Shown piece after piece: positions 6,600 through 16,312 of a DNA stretch of 39,468 nucleotides. This stretch comes from Planctomycetota bacterium (GTDB taxonomy: Bacteria > Planctomycetota > Phycisphaerae > SM23-33). Location: the NCBI GenBank assembly GCA_012729725.1, contig JAAYCO010000205.1, positions 1-39,468 of the forward strand, in the 5' to 3' direction. A model generated the notes under the pieces. The model was given only the letters and a program-made list of their open reading frames with translations. It was not told the DNA's origin and did no database searches. The position numbers and the translations under genes were made by a program. Position 1 is the first letter of the stretch. Each line of letters starts with the position of its first letter.

Positions 6600-8846
6600 G
6601 TGCAAGCAGAACAAACAACGCAGATTTCCGCCCCGCGGGGCCTGAGCGACGATCAGAAGGCCGTGGGGCGCAGAAAGCTCTTCGCCACGTCATCGGCGGG
6701 GATGTTCGCGAACCTGGTATGCACCGATCGGGTGCTGGATTCGCTGCTGCTGTTCCTTGGATGGGGCGCCGACAAGATCGGCCTTCTGTATGTCGCCATC
6801 ACGCTGACGAGTTTCACTCCGCTGCTCATTGGTCCGCTGGTCGCGCGGGTGGGCAAGCTTCGCATTCTGCGGGTTTCGTTCGCACTGACGGCAGCGCCGG
6901 TGGCGGTGCTGACAGTGGGGGCGATGATCGGCAACGACGTCCTTAGCGAGCTGATGTTTCCGATGCTCGTGTTCTACTGGATGATGTCGTTCGCGATGAA
7001 CGCATCCTGGTGGTCTGTCAGCCAGGACGTAACAGACAACGACAATCGGGGCCGATTCTTTGGCTACCTGCGAACAAGCTGGTCTTCGGTGCTGCTGGTG
7101 CTGTCGCTGTTCGCGGCAGTGTGGTTGAACGTCGATGCTGAGGCCCGCCTTGGTCGATTCATGTGGCTGTTCGTGGCGGCGACCATTGGTTCGGTGGTTC
7201 GGGCGGCGATGATATGGCGGATGCCGACGGTAGAGGATTCCACTCAGCTTGTGCCGCCGCTGAAGATGATAGGCGGCTCGTTCAAGCTGCTTGCGACTCA
7301 CCCCTCGATTCGCAGAGTGGTTTTGCTTAGCGTGCTGCTGGGTTTCGCCGGCGGCGCAACAACGCCGTTCTACGGCGTATTCTTCCGTTTTTCGCTGGGC
7401 ATGTCCGCAACGGCGGTTGCGTTCACGCAGGTGTTTTTCGCGTTGGGCAGCCCTCTGTCGCATTTATTCTGGGGTTTCGCAGCCGACAGGTTCGGCAACC
7501 GCCCGCTATTCAGGCTTTCGGCAGCGGGCGGGGCGATTATCTGTCTGGCGATGGCGATGCTGTGTTCCGCCGACGGCGCGCAGGGCTTGATTCTGTTCAT
7601 TGCGTGCGTGTTGATGTCCAGCATTCTGGCGGCTCACAGCATGGCCTACACTCGCGCGCTTCTGAACGCCACCGATGAGAAGTACACGCCGTTCATCCTT
7701 CCGTTCACGGGCGTTATCAGCAGCATGTCGGTGCTGGCGGCGACGACGGCGTGTGCGGCCCTGCTTGGCGCGCCGGCAGTGGCGCAGTGGCGAGTGCCCA
7801 TAGCCTTCACGCACCTGGACATCTACAAGACGTTCCTGCTTTTCTCGGCCGGGTGTTATCTGGTGGTTCTGCTTGCCAGCAGGGGCCTGCCCGAGCGGCA
7901 TTCCTACGGAGCGGTTGACGTGTTGGGCCCGCTGTGGGCCCGTCCGCTGCGGGTGCTGTGGCACATGTACCAGTCTCGAATGCCGCTGGGGGAAGACCAG
8001 CGGGCTGCCCTCACCCGCAAGCTTGGCAACAGCGAATCGCCGCTGGCCGAGAACACCTTGATCAAAGCGCTGTTCGATCCCTCTTACGAGGTGCGCAAGA
8101 CGGCCGTCTCGGCGCTGGCGACAATGGAACCCACGCCCAAGGTTGTTGCGGCGCTGATATCGGCTGCAAGAACCAAGGGGCTGGGCATAAGCCCCGAGGC
8201 CGTTCACACGCTTGGCCTGATCGGTGCGCAAGACGCCGCCGAGTTTCTGGCGAATGAATCGCTTGCCATCTCCAGCCACATGGTGCGAGGCAACGCCGCA
8301 AGGGCGCTGGGCCGGCTGAACGACATGCGAGCCGTCGACAGAATGTACGAAATGCTGTGCGACGTCAAAGAGCACATCTTCGTGCGCATGAGCTGCGCGT
8401 GGGCGCTTTCGCGATTGGGATTCGTCGAGGCCGCCGACGAAATGCACAGCTTCTATCTTCAGGTTCCGCCCGGCCACCTGCGAAGGGAATTGCTTATCGA
8501 CATGGGCAACCTGATAGGCCAGCCGAAGTTCTACTACACGCTGCGCCTCAACGCCCCGGAGGATATGGGAGAATTCGAACGCTGGCTTGCTCACCTGCAT
8601 CAGAAACGCGCCGTCACGCGCTCGGGGCACAAAATGCTGCTGCGCCTATTGCACATGATCGCCGCCGGAAGTCATGAAGAAGTGCTTGCTGAAATACGCA
8701 GCGAGTTCGGCAGCCTGCCATCGCCCTGCGGCGACAGCACCGCAAACCGGTTGCTATGCACGCTCTTCACCGATGAGAATCCCTCGCTCGACGAAAGCCT
8801 GCTGGCGCTCTACATCATGGCGTGGCGATTGGCCAACCCGCCATAG
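6600..8846 (+). CDS. Major facilitator superfamily transporter fused to C-terminal HEAT repeats
   Basis: The 748-residue protein begins at a GTG (first residues QAEQTTQISAPRG). Residues about 30-440 have the make-up of an MFS permease: about twelve hydrophobic stretches, a loop RGRFFGYLRTSW after the first transmembrane group, and a central loop of 30-40 polar residues. After the last membrane segment (FLLFSAGCYLVVLLA) comes a linker. Residues about 460-620 form alpha-helical HEAT-like repeats with the pattern DPSYEVRKTAVSAL, SHMVRGNAARALGRL and HIFVRMSCAWALSRLG. The remaining 130 residues are helical with no family I recognise. Substrate unknown. The fusion suggests a cytoplasmic protein-binding or regulatory arm on the transporter. 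The gene stands alone, convergent with the glycosidase gene. Confidence 0.82.
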   Translation: MQAEQTTQISAPRGLSDDQKAVGRRKLFATSSAGMFANLVCTDRVLDSLLLFLGWGADKIGLLYVAITLTSFTPLLIGPLVARVGKLRILRVSFALTAAPVAVLTVGAMIGNDVLSELMFPMLVFYWMMSFAMNASWWSVSQDVTDNDNRGRFFGYLRTSWSSVLLVLSLFAAVWLNVDAEARLGRFMWLFVAATIGSVVRAAMIWRMPTVEDSTQLVPPLKMIGGSFKLLATHPSIRRVVLLSVLLGFAGGATTPFYGVFFRFSLGMSATAVAFTQVFFALGSPLSHLFWGFAADRFGNRPLFRLSAAGGAIICLAMAMLCSADGAQGLILFIACVLMSSILAAHSMAYTRALLNATDEKYTPFILPFTGVISSMSVLAATTACAALLGAPAVAQWRVPIAFTHLDIYKTFLLFSAGCYLVVLLASRGLPERHSYGAVDVLGPLWARPLRVLWHMYQSRMPLGEDQRAALTRKLGNSESPLAENTLIKALFDPSYEVRKTAVSALATMEPTPKVVAALISAARTKGLGISPEAVHTLGLIGAQDAAEFLANESLAISSHMVRGNAARALGRLNDMRAVDRMYEMLCDVKEHIFVRMSCAWALSRLGFVEAADEMHSFYLQVPPGHLRRELLIDMGNLIGQPKFYYTLRLNAPEDMGEFERWLAHLHQKRAVTRSGHKMLLRLLHMIAAGSHEEVLAEIRSEFGSLPSPCGDSTANRLLCTLFTDENPSLDESLLALYIMAWRLANPP

Positions 8847-8856
8847 CTCCGGCGGG
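8837..8856. terminator. Possible bidirectional terminator hairpin between convergent genes
   Basis: CCCGCC (8837-8842) and GGCGGG (8851-8856) form a 6-bp stem with an 8-nt loop across the 13-bp gap between the MFS-HEAT and glycosidase stop codons. No strong T-run follows on either strand, so intrinsic termination is uncertain. Confidence 0.3.
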
Positions 8857-8859
8857 CGT

Positions 8860-9978
8860 TCATTTGCTGCTTCCGTCGGCAGCCAGGTCGCTTGGGCGGC
8901 GGAAGTACTGAAGAATCACGTCCATTGCCGGCTTGCCCTTGGGAATGTAGCCCGTGTAGTCGCGGTCCTGCGGATTCTCAGGCCGCTGAGCCGGATCGTA
9001 CTTCCACTCCCAGACGATCGTGCCGGCGACGGCGGGCTCGTCATGCCATGTATCGAAGAAAGCCTTGAAGCATGCCGCCTGGAGGGCGGTGTCGGGCTCC
9101 TTGGGCGATCGCGTGTAGTCCCACGGATACTTGGCGCACGTCACCTGGTTGGGCCAGCCGGCCTCGGTGAACAGGATAGGCTTGTTAATCGTCGCCTGCC
9201 ATTTGAGGATGTTGTCCTTGATGGGTTTCCACGCATTCGTGATGGTTTCAAGTGTCGGCGTGCCGGCGCCGGCGAGATCGTAATACGTGGTCATGCCGAT
9301 CATGTCGAGGTCGTCCCAGAACTGCACGGGCTGGTAGTGGTCCCAATTGGCCGAGTAGCTCAGGCGGCCTTTGAAAACCTTCCGCACCTCCGAAATAAGC
9401 GTTCGCCAGCGGTCTGTCTGGTTTTCCATCAGCACCAATTCCGAGCCGATGATCAGCACCTCTGCGCCTGCGTCCTGTGCGATGCCCGCATAGTGCAGTA
9501 TGTACCTGTTGTAATTATCCCACCATGCGTCGGCGTTGTCGGGCTTGATCTTGCCTCGCCACTCGCCGGCGCGCGGGCTGTCCAGCAGGATGATGGGCAT
9601 AAGCATGGGCGCCAGGCCCCTTGACCTGGAGTACCGCACGATTTGTGCGATGCGTTCGGGCGGGGGCGATTTTCGCACGTCGATGAAGATGCTGGATGAT
9701 CCCGCATTCTCCTGCCACCCTATGGGCACGAACAGTATGCTGTTGGAGCCGGTGTTCTCCAGCTCGTCTATGGCCTTTTCGTAAGGATGCTGGTGGCTGC
9801 TGCCGTGCAGCGTGATGGCGAAGCCGCGATAGTCCGCCACACGCGCCCGCGGGGAGCGTGGTATGGGCGTATGCGTCGCCATGGGGGCAGCCTGGTGGCC
9901 GTCCAGAGCCTTCAAGGTCATCGCAGCAGCGATGACGATGAAAATAACGCCAAGAATCGCCAGCCTCTGTGCTTTCAT
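8860..9978 (-). CDS. GH113-like glycoside hydrolase (TIM barrel), membrane-anchored or secreted
   Basis: The 372-residue protein starts with a basic N terminus and a hydrophobic segment (residues 6-21), so it is exported or anchored. The rest reads as a beta/alpha barrel like glycoside hydrolase family 113 (beta-mannanases and relatives). The barrel starts with GFAITLHGSS, the acid/base candidate is E180 in IIGSELVL, and the nucleophile candidate is E272 in LFTEAGWPN, each at the end of a strand as expected. YSANWDHY and DMIGMTTYYDL mark strands between them. The substrate is probably a beta-linked polysaccharide, but this is inference. It is divergent from the 116-aa unknown gene. Confidence 0.78.
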   Translation of the reverse strand: MKAQRLAILGVIFIVIAAAMTLKALDGHQAAPMATHTPIPRSPRARVADYRGFAITLHGSSHQHPYEKAIDELENTGSNSILFVPIGWQENAGSSSIFIDVRKSPPPERIAQIVRYSRSRGLAPMLMPIILLDSPRAGEWRGKIKPDNADAWWDNYNRYILHYAGIAQDAGAEVLIIGSELVLMENQTDRWRTLISEVRKVFKGRLSYSANWDHYQPVQFWDDLDMIGMTTYYDLAGAGTPTLETITNAWKPIKDNILKWQATINKPILFTEAGWPNQVTCAKYPWDYTRSPKEPDTALQAACFKAFFDTWHDEPAVAGTIVWEWKYDPAQRPENPQDRDYTGYIPKGKPAMDVILQYFRRPSDLAADGSSK

Positions 9979-10010
9979 TTTCCGCCTGAGTATTCTTTGC
10001 CTTTCTTGTG

Positions 10011-10028
10011 CTTCACATCCTTGTGAAG
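10011..10028. promoter_or_regulatory. Palindromic candidate operator CTTCACA-N4-TGTGAAG
   Basis: Two perfect 7-bp arms (10011-10017 and 10022-10028) flank TCCT. The right arm covers the -35 box (10021-10026) of the promoter for the downstream gene, and the site lies 32 bp upstream of the divergent glycosidase start. The geometry suits a dimeric repressor; the regulator is unknown. Confidence 0.45.
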
Positions 10029-10049
10029 CGCTCGACGGGGTATTATAAT
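10021..10049 (+). promoter_or_regulatory. Promoter of the 116-aa unknown gene
   Basis: TTGTGA (10021-10026) and a perfect TATAAT (10044-10049) are 17 bp apart, one of the best sigma70-type matches in the window. The start would fall near 10056, giving a leader of about 42 nt containing the AGGAG site of the next gene. Confidence 0.65.
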
Positions 10050-10097
10050 CAAAACAGACACTTCTACGAGAACCGTTGGAAAAATAGGAGACACTTC

Positions 10098-10448
10098 ATG
10101 AACAATGCTCCGATCGAAGAACCCATCTCGTTGGCTGCGGATGAGCCCCTTGGCCTGGTCGAATCCGACGACACCCATGCGGTAAGCATGCGCGCATTCG
10201 GCGCCACCGCCGGGTTTTCAAAGACAGTCGATAAGTTCAAACGCCCGCTCAACGTGAACGGAACAGGCGCAACGCGGTGCCGGATATTCTATTCCAAGAT
10301 CGCCGCGACTTCGCTCGAATACATGCAGAACCAGATTAACGAGTGGATCGACTCTGACAAGATCGAGGTCAAGCATGTAACGGAAGTGGTGGGCACAATG
10401 GAAGGCAAGATCGCCGTGCCCAGCATTATCGTCACGATCTGGTACTGA
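10098..10448 (+). CDS. Conserved-looking protein of unknown function, 116 aa
   Basis: The ATG at 10098 follows an AGGAG ribosome binding site (10086-10090) at 7-nt spacing, which is why I prefer it to upstream in-frame starts. Residues 1-55 are polar. The C-terminal half from about 56 (RCRIFYSKIAATSLEYMQNQINEWIDS) to the end (IIVTIWY) looks like a compact alpha/beta domain with strand-helix-strand-strand order. No signal peptide or membrane segment is seen, so it is probably cytoplasmic. I recall similar short proteins annotated as hypothetical in planctomycetes but cannot name a family. It has a strong promoter overlapped by a palindrome, so it may be highly expressed and regulated. It is apparently monocistronic, though the lipoprotein gene follows 140 bp later. 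Confidence 0.75.
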   Translation: MNNAPIEEPISLAADEPLGLVESDDTHAVSMRAFGATAGFSKTVDKFKRPLNVNGTGATRCRIFYSKIAATSLEYMQNQINEWIDSDKIEVKHVTEVVGTMEGKIAVPSIIVTIWY

Positions 10449-10588
10449 CAGGCTGAGCACGGCCTGCTATGCCGGTGTTCTAACGTGTGCTTCGGCTGAG
10501 CGCGGAGGACGCGCGCAGCCGCTTTTCTAATTGGCCCCTGCCGTATTTGACGCTAACATACCGCACCAGTACTCAATGGGAGAGAACC

Positions 10589-11377
10589 ATGCTCCGTTTT
10601 GGAATCCTTTCGATGGTGCTTGCGTTGGTCGTCGGCTGCGGCGGCGGATACGTGATGACAGTGCCCGACCAGGTCGTCCCGGCAGGTCGGCAGGCGGCGC
10701 TGATCGCCATGCTTCAGCATTACGAGGTCTACAAATGGGCCCGGCCTGAAGAAGGCTCGGTGCTGCGGTTCTCGATTGATGACGGCCCCATGCTCGCCGC
10801 CTATACCGACAAGCTCGGCTACGCCGGCGTCACCATGCCGGCGCCATCCGTGGACGGCGTTTACCGCATCAGCGTTCACCACATGGACCCTGACGGCGAT
10901 GAAGCTCGCGGCTATGGCTCGCTGTTCGTGTGGGATCCGCGTCGGGCAGTGACGGCGGTGGATCTTGACGCCGTCGGCGAAGAGGATTCCTCCGCAACCG
11001 AGGCGCTGGTCCGCGTGGCGCAAGATTCGAACATAATCTATCTGACCAGCGATCCCGGCTGGCACGACATGAAAGCCCGCCGAAGGCTTGAGCGGCAGAT
11101 GCTTCCCAATGGGCCGATTCTTCTGTGGCAGCGGGAGAAATGGCGTCTGACGCAGGATGACCGCCTGCGGACGCCCAAGCTTGTCATCGACACTCGCATG
11201 GTCAGCCCGCTGGAGCAGCTTCGGGAGCAGTTCTCGACCCTGTGCCGGGGCATAACTGCTTCTCAAGACTCCGCCGACGCATTCGCCGCCGCCGGCCTGA
11301 CGCCTGTGGTGATCGATTCGCCGAAAGTCAAAGGCGAAGTTGAGCACTTGACAAGCTGGGCGCAACTGGCGCAATAG
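10589..11377 (+). CDS. Lipoprotein with Ig-like and HAD-like (LNS2/App1-type) domains
   Basis: The ATG at 10589 follows GGGAGAG and starts a 262-residue product; the upstream in-frame extension has no signal-like features. The signal ends in a lipobox, LVVGC (C17). Residues about 22-115 look like a secreted beta-sandwich: QVVPAGRQAAL, then a TDKLGYAGVTM stretch that resembles the TD..G.A turn of bacterial Ig-like domains. Residues 116-255 look like a HAD-type phosphatase core: VTAVDLDAV (D125, D127) as motif I, IIYLTSDP (T153/S154) as motif II, and NGPILLWQ. This pattern is seen in LNS2/App1 phosphatidate phosphatase-like proteins. Domain calls are made by eye and the function is unproven. 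Confidence 0.65.
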   Translation: MLRFGILSMVLALVVGCGGGYVMTVPDQVVPAGRQAALIAMLQHYEVYKWARPEEGSVLRFSIDDGPMLAAYTDKLGYAGVTMPAPSVDGVYRISVHHMDPDGDEARGYGSLFVWDPRRAVTAVDLDAVGEEDSSATEALVRVAQDSNIIYLTSDPGWHDMKARRRLERQMLPNGPILLWQREKWRLTQDDRLRTPKLVIDTRMVSPLEQLREQFSTLCRGITASQDSADAFAAAGLTPVVIDSPKVKGEVEHLTSWAQLAQ

Positions 11378-11434
11378 CGAGCCGCTGGCTTCGCTCGCAC
11401 CACATGCAGCGGCATAGAGCATCCGTGAAAGCTA

Positions 11435-11462
11435 TTGAATCCGTCGGCAGGCTACGTATGAT
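11435..11462 (+). promoter_or_regulatory. Candidate promoter of eno
   Basis: TTGAAT (11435-11440) and TATGAT (11457-11462, five of six) are separated by 16 bp. The start near 11469 gives a leader of about 70 nt before the enolase ATG. Confidence 0.5.
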
Positions 11463-11494
11463 GTCTGGACAGAGGGCGGGCGGTAAAAGATTGA

Positions 11495-13328
<1,834 letters not shown>

Positions 13329-13366
13329 CGCGCCGCACTCAAATCGCCTTGGCGTCCTGACCGGGA

Positions 13367-13909
13367 CTATCTGCGCTTGCCCGTGCCGCTGCCCGTTGGT
13401 GGAGGAGCAGGAGGAGGGGTTACAACAGCCCCGCCTGAATTGCTGGAACTGTCCAGCGCTCCCTGTTTTGAATTGGGATGAACCGAGCCGTCGGTCAGAC
13501 TCACATACCATCCGGTTGAACCGTCTCTTGGGGCTGATAGCGCCTCGCCGAACTTGATGCTCTTCGCCACGCTGTCCGAGCAGAACGGATTCGCCGGCCA
13601 GTCGTCAACATAAGGCCCAAGCTTGCCCTGCGGGTTAATCTTTCCGCTCGGGTCGGTCTTGCCTTTAAGGCGGTTGGCGTAGTTGGAGGTGTCAAGGGCG
13701 CCGGCCTCGCTGTACTCCGGCCCTTTGCCAAGGTGGTGAGCCCTGTAGATCTCAATCTGCGACCTCAGCGACTGCAAGTCGCTGAGCAGCGCCGATTCTT
13801 TCGCGTCGTTTGATGCCGTCATGTACTTGGGAACGACCATCATGGCGAGGATGGACATCGCCATGACCACGATCAGCAGTTCGACGGTAGTAAATGCGGT
13901 CCTGGACAT
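13367..13909 (-). CDS. Type II secretion/type IV pilus pseudopilin-like protein
   Basis: The product starts MSRTAFTTVELLIVV: a short leader, a predicted prepilin peptidase cut before F6, E at mature position 5 (TVE), and a hydrophobic helix through MMVVPKYM. Residue -1 is alanine rather than the usual glycine. The following helix (KESALLSDLQSLRSQIEIYRAHH) and the WYVSLTDGSV end match the GspG-type major pseudopilin fold. The C-terminal 40 residues are rich in proline, glycine and serine (TPPPAPPPTGSG) and are probably disordered. An in-frame start ten codons earlier is possible; neither start has a clear ribosome binding site. No secretion ATPase or secretin gene is nearby, which is common for scattered pseudopilins in planctomycetes. 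Confidence 0.82.
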   Translation of the reverse strand: MSRTAFTTVELLIVVMAMSILAMMVVPKYMTASNDAKESALLSDLQSLRSQIEIYRAHHLGKGPEYSEAGALDTSNYANRLKGKTDPSGKINPQGKLGPYVDDWPANPFCSDSVAKSIKFGEALSAPRDGSTGWYVSLTDGSVHPNSKQGALDSSSNSGGAVVTPPPAPPPTGSGTGKRR

Positions 13910-13993
13910 AGTAATCAATGTGGAGGGATAACCCGCCATTATTGATTTCGGTCAAGGATGCCTGAGGCTTGACTACAAAAATGCCGCTTTTGG

Positions 13994-14767
13994 CTACTTG
14001 TCCAGTGGAACCACCTCGATCTGCCAGCCTCGGGGCGGCGTGATCGAGAACAGGCCGGTGTCCACCGCGGCGCCGGTTCTGGTGTTGCTGAAGGTGACTG
14101 TCACGATATTCTTGCTGGCGGTTTCCTCGCAGCGGATCTTCGTTGGCAGGCCGCTGTCGCGGTCCACCCACATTTCCATCCAGACGAAGTTGATGTTGTC
14201 CTTGTGCTGTGGCTTGGTGAGGAGCTTCAGGAAGTCGGTATCCGCCGGATCGCCAGGCGCGCTTGGGCGGGTTGAAACGTCGAAATGCTCGAGCATGTCT
14301 TCGCTCTTCTGGCCGAACGGCAGGGGGAACGGGCCCTTGCCGAGGCGAAGCGGTTCGATCTGCTGGCCCTGGCGGGCGACCTGGTATCTGGTGACCTTCT
14401 TGAGCCGATGCTTGATCTCCGTCAGCCACATGCCGCCGTCAAAGGCGTATTCGACCTTGTCTTCCAGCCGCCGCCCGGCGCCCTGCTGAAGCGTGTCAAA
14501 ACGGATGTAAAATCGCGACGGATTCTCGGGCGTCTGACGCTGGTATGCAACGCGTCCCTGGCGCACCTCGCGATCGCCCGAGAGGCGCATAAACACGTCG
14601 TGCAGCACGTCCGCTTCTATCGTCGGATGCTTTTCTCCGGCCTGTTCGAGCTTGTCCAGGATGCGCATCGATTGCTCGTCAGGCTGCGTCTGTGCAGGCT
14701 GGGTTTGCGCCACAGCCGGTATGATCACCGCAAGCAGAAGTATCGCCGTCAGGATTTTTCTGGTCAT
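13994..14767 (-). CDS. LolA-like periplasmic protein
   Basis: The 257-residue product starts at the ATG 8 nt after GAGG; an in-frame GTG lies three codons earlier. A signal peptide (residues 1-20, ending PAVAQ) indicates export. The remainder resembles the LolA/LppX half-barrel: a helix (SMRILDKLEQAGEKHPTIEADV), strands with RQGRVAYQRQTPENPSRFYIRFD and YAFDGGMWLTEI, then WMEMWVDRDSGLPTKIRCEE and a closing strand near FSNTRTGAAVDTGLFSITPP. This strand order matches outer-membrane lipoprotein carrier proteins. It lies downstream of a LolD-like ATPase and FtsX-type permease on the same strand, so a role in lipoprotein or lipid transport is plausible but inferred. Confidence 0.68.
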   Translation of the reverse strand: MTRKILTAILLLAVIIPAVAQTQPAQTQPDEQSMRILDKLEQAGEKHPTIEADVLHDVFMRLSGDREVRQGRVAYQRQTPENPSRFYIRFDTLQQGAGRRLEDKVEYAFDGGMWLTEIKHRLKKVTRYQVARQGQQIEPLRLGKGPFPLPFGQKSEDMLEHFDVSTRPSAPGDPADTDFLKLLTKPQHKDNINFVWMEMWVDRDSGLPTKIRCEETASKNIVTVTFSNTRTGAAVDTGLFSITPPRGWQIEVVPLDK

Positions 14768-14835
14768 GTCAAACACCTCGTGAGTCTGATTCTATACGTA
14801 TCGACACCCCGGCCGGCACAAGGATTGTGCGAACA

Positions 14836-15633
14836 TCAGGATATTTGATCGTCCGATGCAGTCTGGGCGGCCGGGCAGCGGCGGCGATATAACATTGCGG
14901 TCGTCTTGGCGAACACGATTACAAAGCCAAGGCCAAGGAAGACCAGCGGGGCGACCCAGTCTTTGTCGTGCAGCATCAGGGTTACGCCGGCAATCACCGC
15001 GTAACGCACGAATCGCCCCAGGAAGTTCGAAACCGCGAACCACCGCCGCGGATACCCATGCACAGCCGAGACCATCCGAGACACGTCAATCGGCAACTGG
15101 ATGACGTTGAACATGAACAGCGTTGCGAACGGCCCGCGAGCGAACCATTTTTGCGCCCATGCGCAGGCCCTGGTGCGGCGAATCCTGGCGATTCGCTCGC
15201 TTCGCAACATCCACGTGAAGATGTGGTAATCGTTCAGGTTGGCCAGCGTTGAACCCGCTGCCGCCAGAGCGGAGACCGTCACGATCATGACCCACATGCT
15301 CTGTGCGACGCCCGCTCCCCGCGTCGCCGCAAGCGAGACAATCGGCGCGGACGGCAACGGCAGAAAAGTCGTGCAGATCGAAAGATACATCACCATGAAC
15401 AGCAGGATGATATCCCGCCCCGCCATCCTTAGAGCTTCAAGCAGGGCGCTGCCGTCAAGCTGCCACAGGGCCTGGCCAATCGCCGCGCGGAACGCGCCAG
15501 GCGGCAGGTGACGCTGGGCAAGCATGAACGTCATCAACGCTATGCCGCCCGCCATCAACAGTCCGTACAGGGCGAACCATCGCAATAGCGACACCCGGCG
15601 GCAAACGGCGTATTGTTCATCCGGTTCAGTCAA
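14836..15633 (-). CDS. VTT/DedA (SNARE-associated) family membrane protein
   Basis: The 265-residue integral membrane protein has a first membrane helix at about 17-38, a re-entrant-like hydrophobic segment (TTFLPLPSAPIVSLAATRGAG), and further helices at about 120-135, 170-190 and 210-245. The combination LPLPSAPI, then KWFARGPFATLFMFNVIQLPIDVSRMVSAV and WFAVSNFLGRFVRY, matches the VTT domain of DedA proteins, which are lipid scramblase or carrier-related. Its start overlaps the end of the ABC ATPase gene by 8 nt, indicating coupling. Substrate unknown. Confidence 0.72.
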   Translation of the reverse strand: MTEPDEQYAVCRRVSLLRWFALYGLLMAGGIALMTFMLAQRHLPPGAFRAAIGQALWQLDGSALLEALRMAGRDIILLFMVMYLSICTTFLPLPSAPIVSLAATRGAGVAQSMWVMIVTVSALAAAGSTLANLNDYHIFTWMLRSERIARIRRTRACAWAQKWFARGPFATLFMFNVIQLPIDVSRMVSAVHGYPRRWFAVSNFLGRFVRYAVIAGVTLMLHDKDWVAPLVFLGLGFVIVFAKTTAMLYRRRCPAAQTASDDQIS

Positions 15634-16312
15634 GAAGCCTGCCGTCCTTCATTCTGACGGTCCTGCCGGCGATCGCGGCAGCGTCGGCCGAATGCGTTAT
15701 CATGATGATGGTTTGCCTTTGCTCGCGGTTGAGGCGAGCGAACATCTCAAGCAGGTTCTGCGTGTTCTTTGAGTCCAGGCTGCCCGTAGGCTCATCCGCC
15801 AGCAGAAGCCTTGGCTGATGGGCCATGGCCCGCACTACCGCGATTCGCTGCTGCTCGCCGATGGACATCCGCGACGGTTTTCTGCCCTTGAGATGAGCTA
15901 CGCCAAGTTTCTCGAACAGCTCGTCCACAAGCCCGGTCTTGCGCAGGCCCCGGACCTGAAGCGATATTTCCACGTTGTCCATCGCCGAAAGTTCCGGCAG
16001 CAGGTTGAACCGCTGAAGGATTATGCCGATCCGTCGCCGCCGCACCGCGGTTCGGGTGCGCGGGCAGTGATCCACCCTGGAATTTTCAAGATGAATCTCG
16101 CCCTTGTCGGGGGCGGTCATCAGGCCCAGCAGATGAAGAAGCGTGCTTTTACCGCAGCCGCTGGGGCCCATGATCGCGACGAACTCGCCCTCCTCGACTC
16201 GCAGGTCAAGGCCCGTGAGCACTTGCACAGCCGAGCTTCCCCTGCCGTACGACTTGTGCAGGTCGTAAGCCTGAAGCATTGCGTCTCGTGTTGTTGTTGT
16301 ATGCTGGAGCAT
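15626..16312 (-). CDS. LolD/MacB-type ABC transporter ATP-binding protein
   Basis: This 228-residue ATPase belongs to the family that powers LolCDE and MacB mechanotransmission exporters. Walker A is GPSGCGKST (49-57), the Q-loop is Q100, Walker B is RLLLADEP (168-175) with E174, the D-loop is SLD, and the switch is H207. The signature reads MSIGEQ (149-154) instead of LSGGQ. The ATG at 16312 overlaps the permease stop in TAATG, so I kept it; a second ATG at 16279 is equally close to the usual family start. With the permease it forms one transporter. Confidence 0.9.
   Translation of the reverse strand: MLQHTTTTRDAMLQAYDLHKSYGRGSSAVQVLTGLDLRVEEGEFVAIMGPSGCGKSTLLHLLGLMTAPDKGEIHLENSRVDHCPRTRTAVRRRRIGIILQRFNLLPELSAMDNVEISLQVRGLRKTGLVDELFEKLGVAHLKGRKPSRMSIGEQQRIAVVRAMAHQPRLLLADEPTGSLDSKNTQNLLEMFARLNREQRQTIIMITHSADAAAIAGRTVRMKDGRLLD

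Noticed and set aside
7506-8630. A 374-codon minus-strand frame opposite the MFS-HEAT gene
   Set aside because: Histidine- and arginine-rich antisense frame with no family features.
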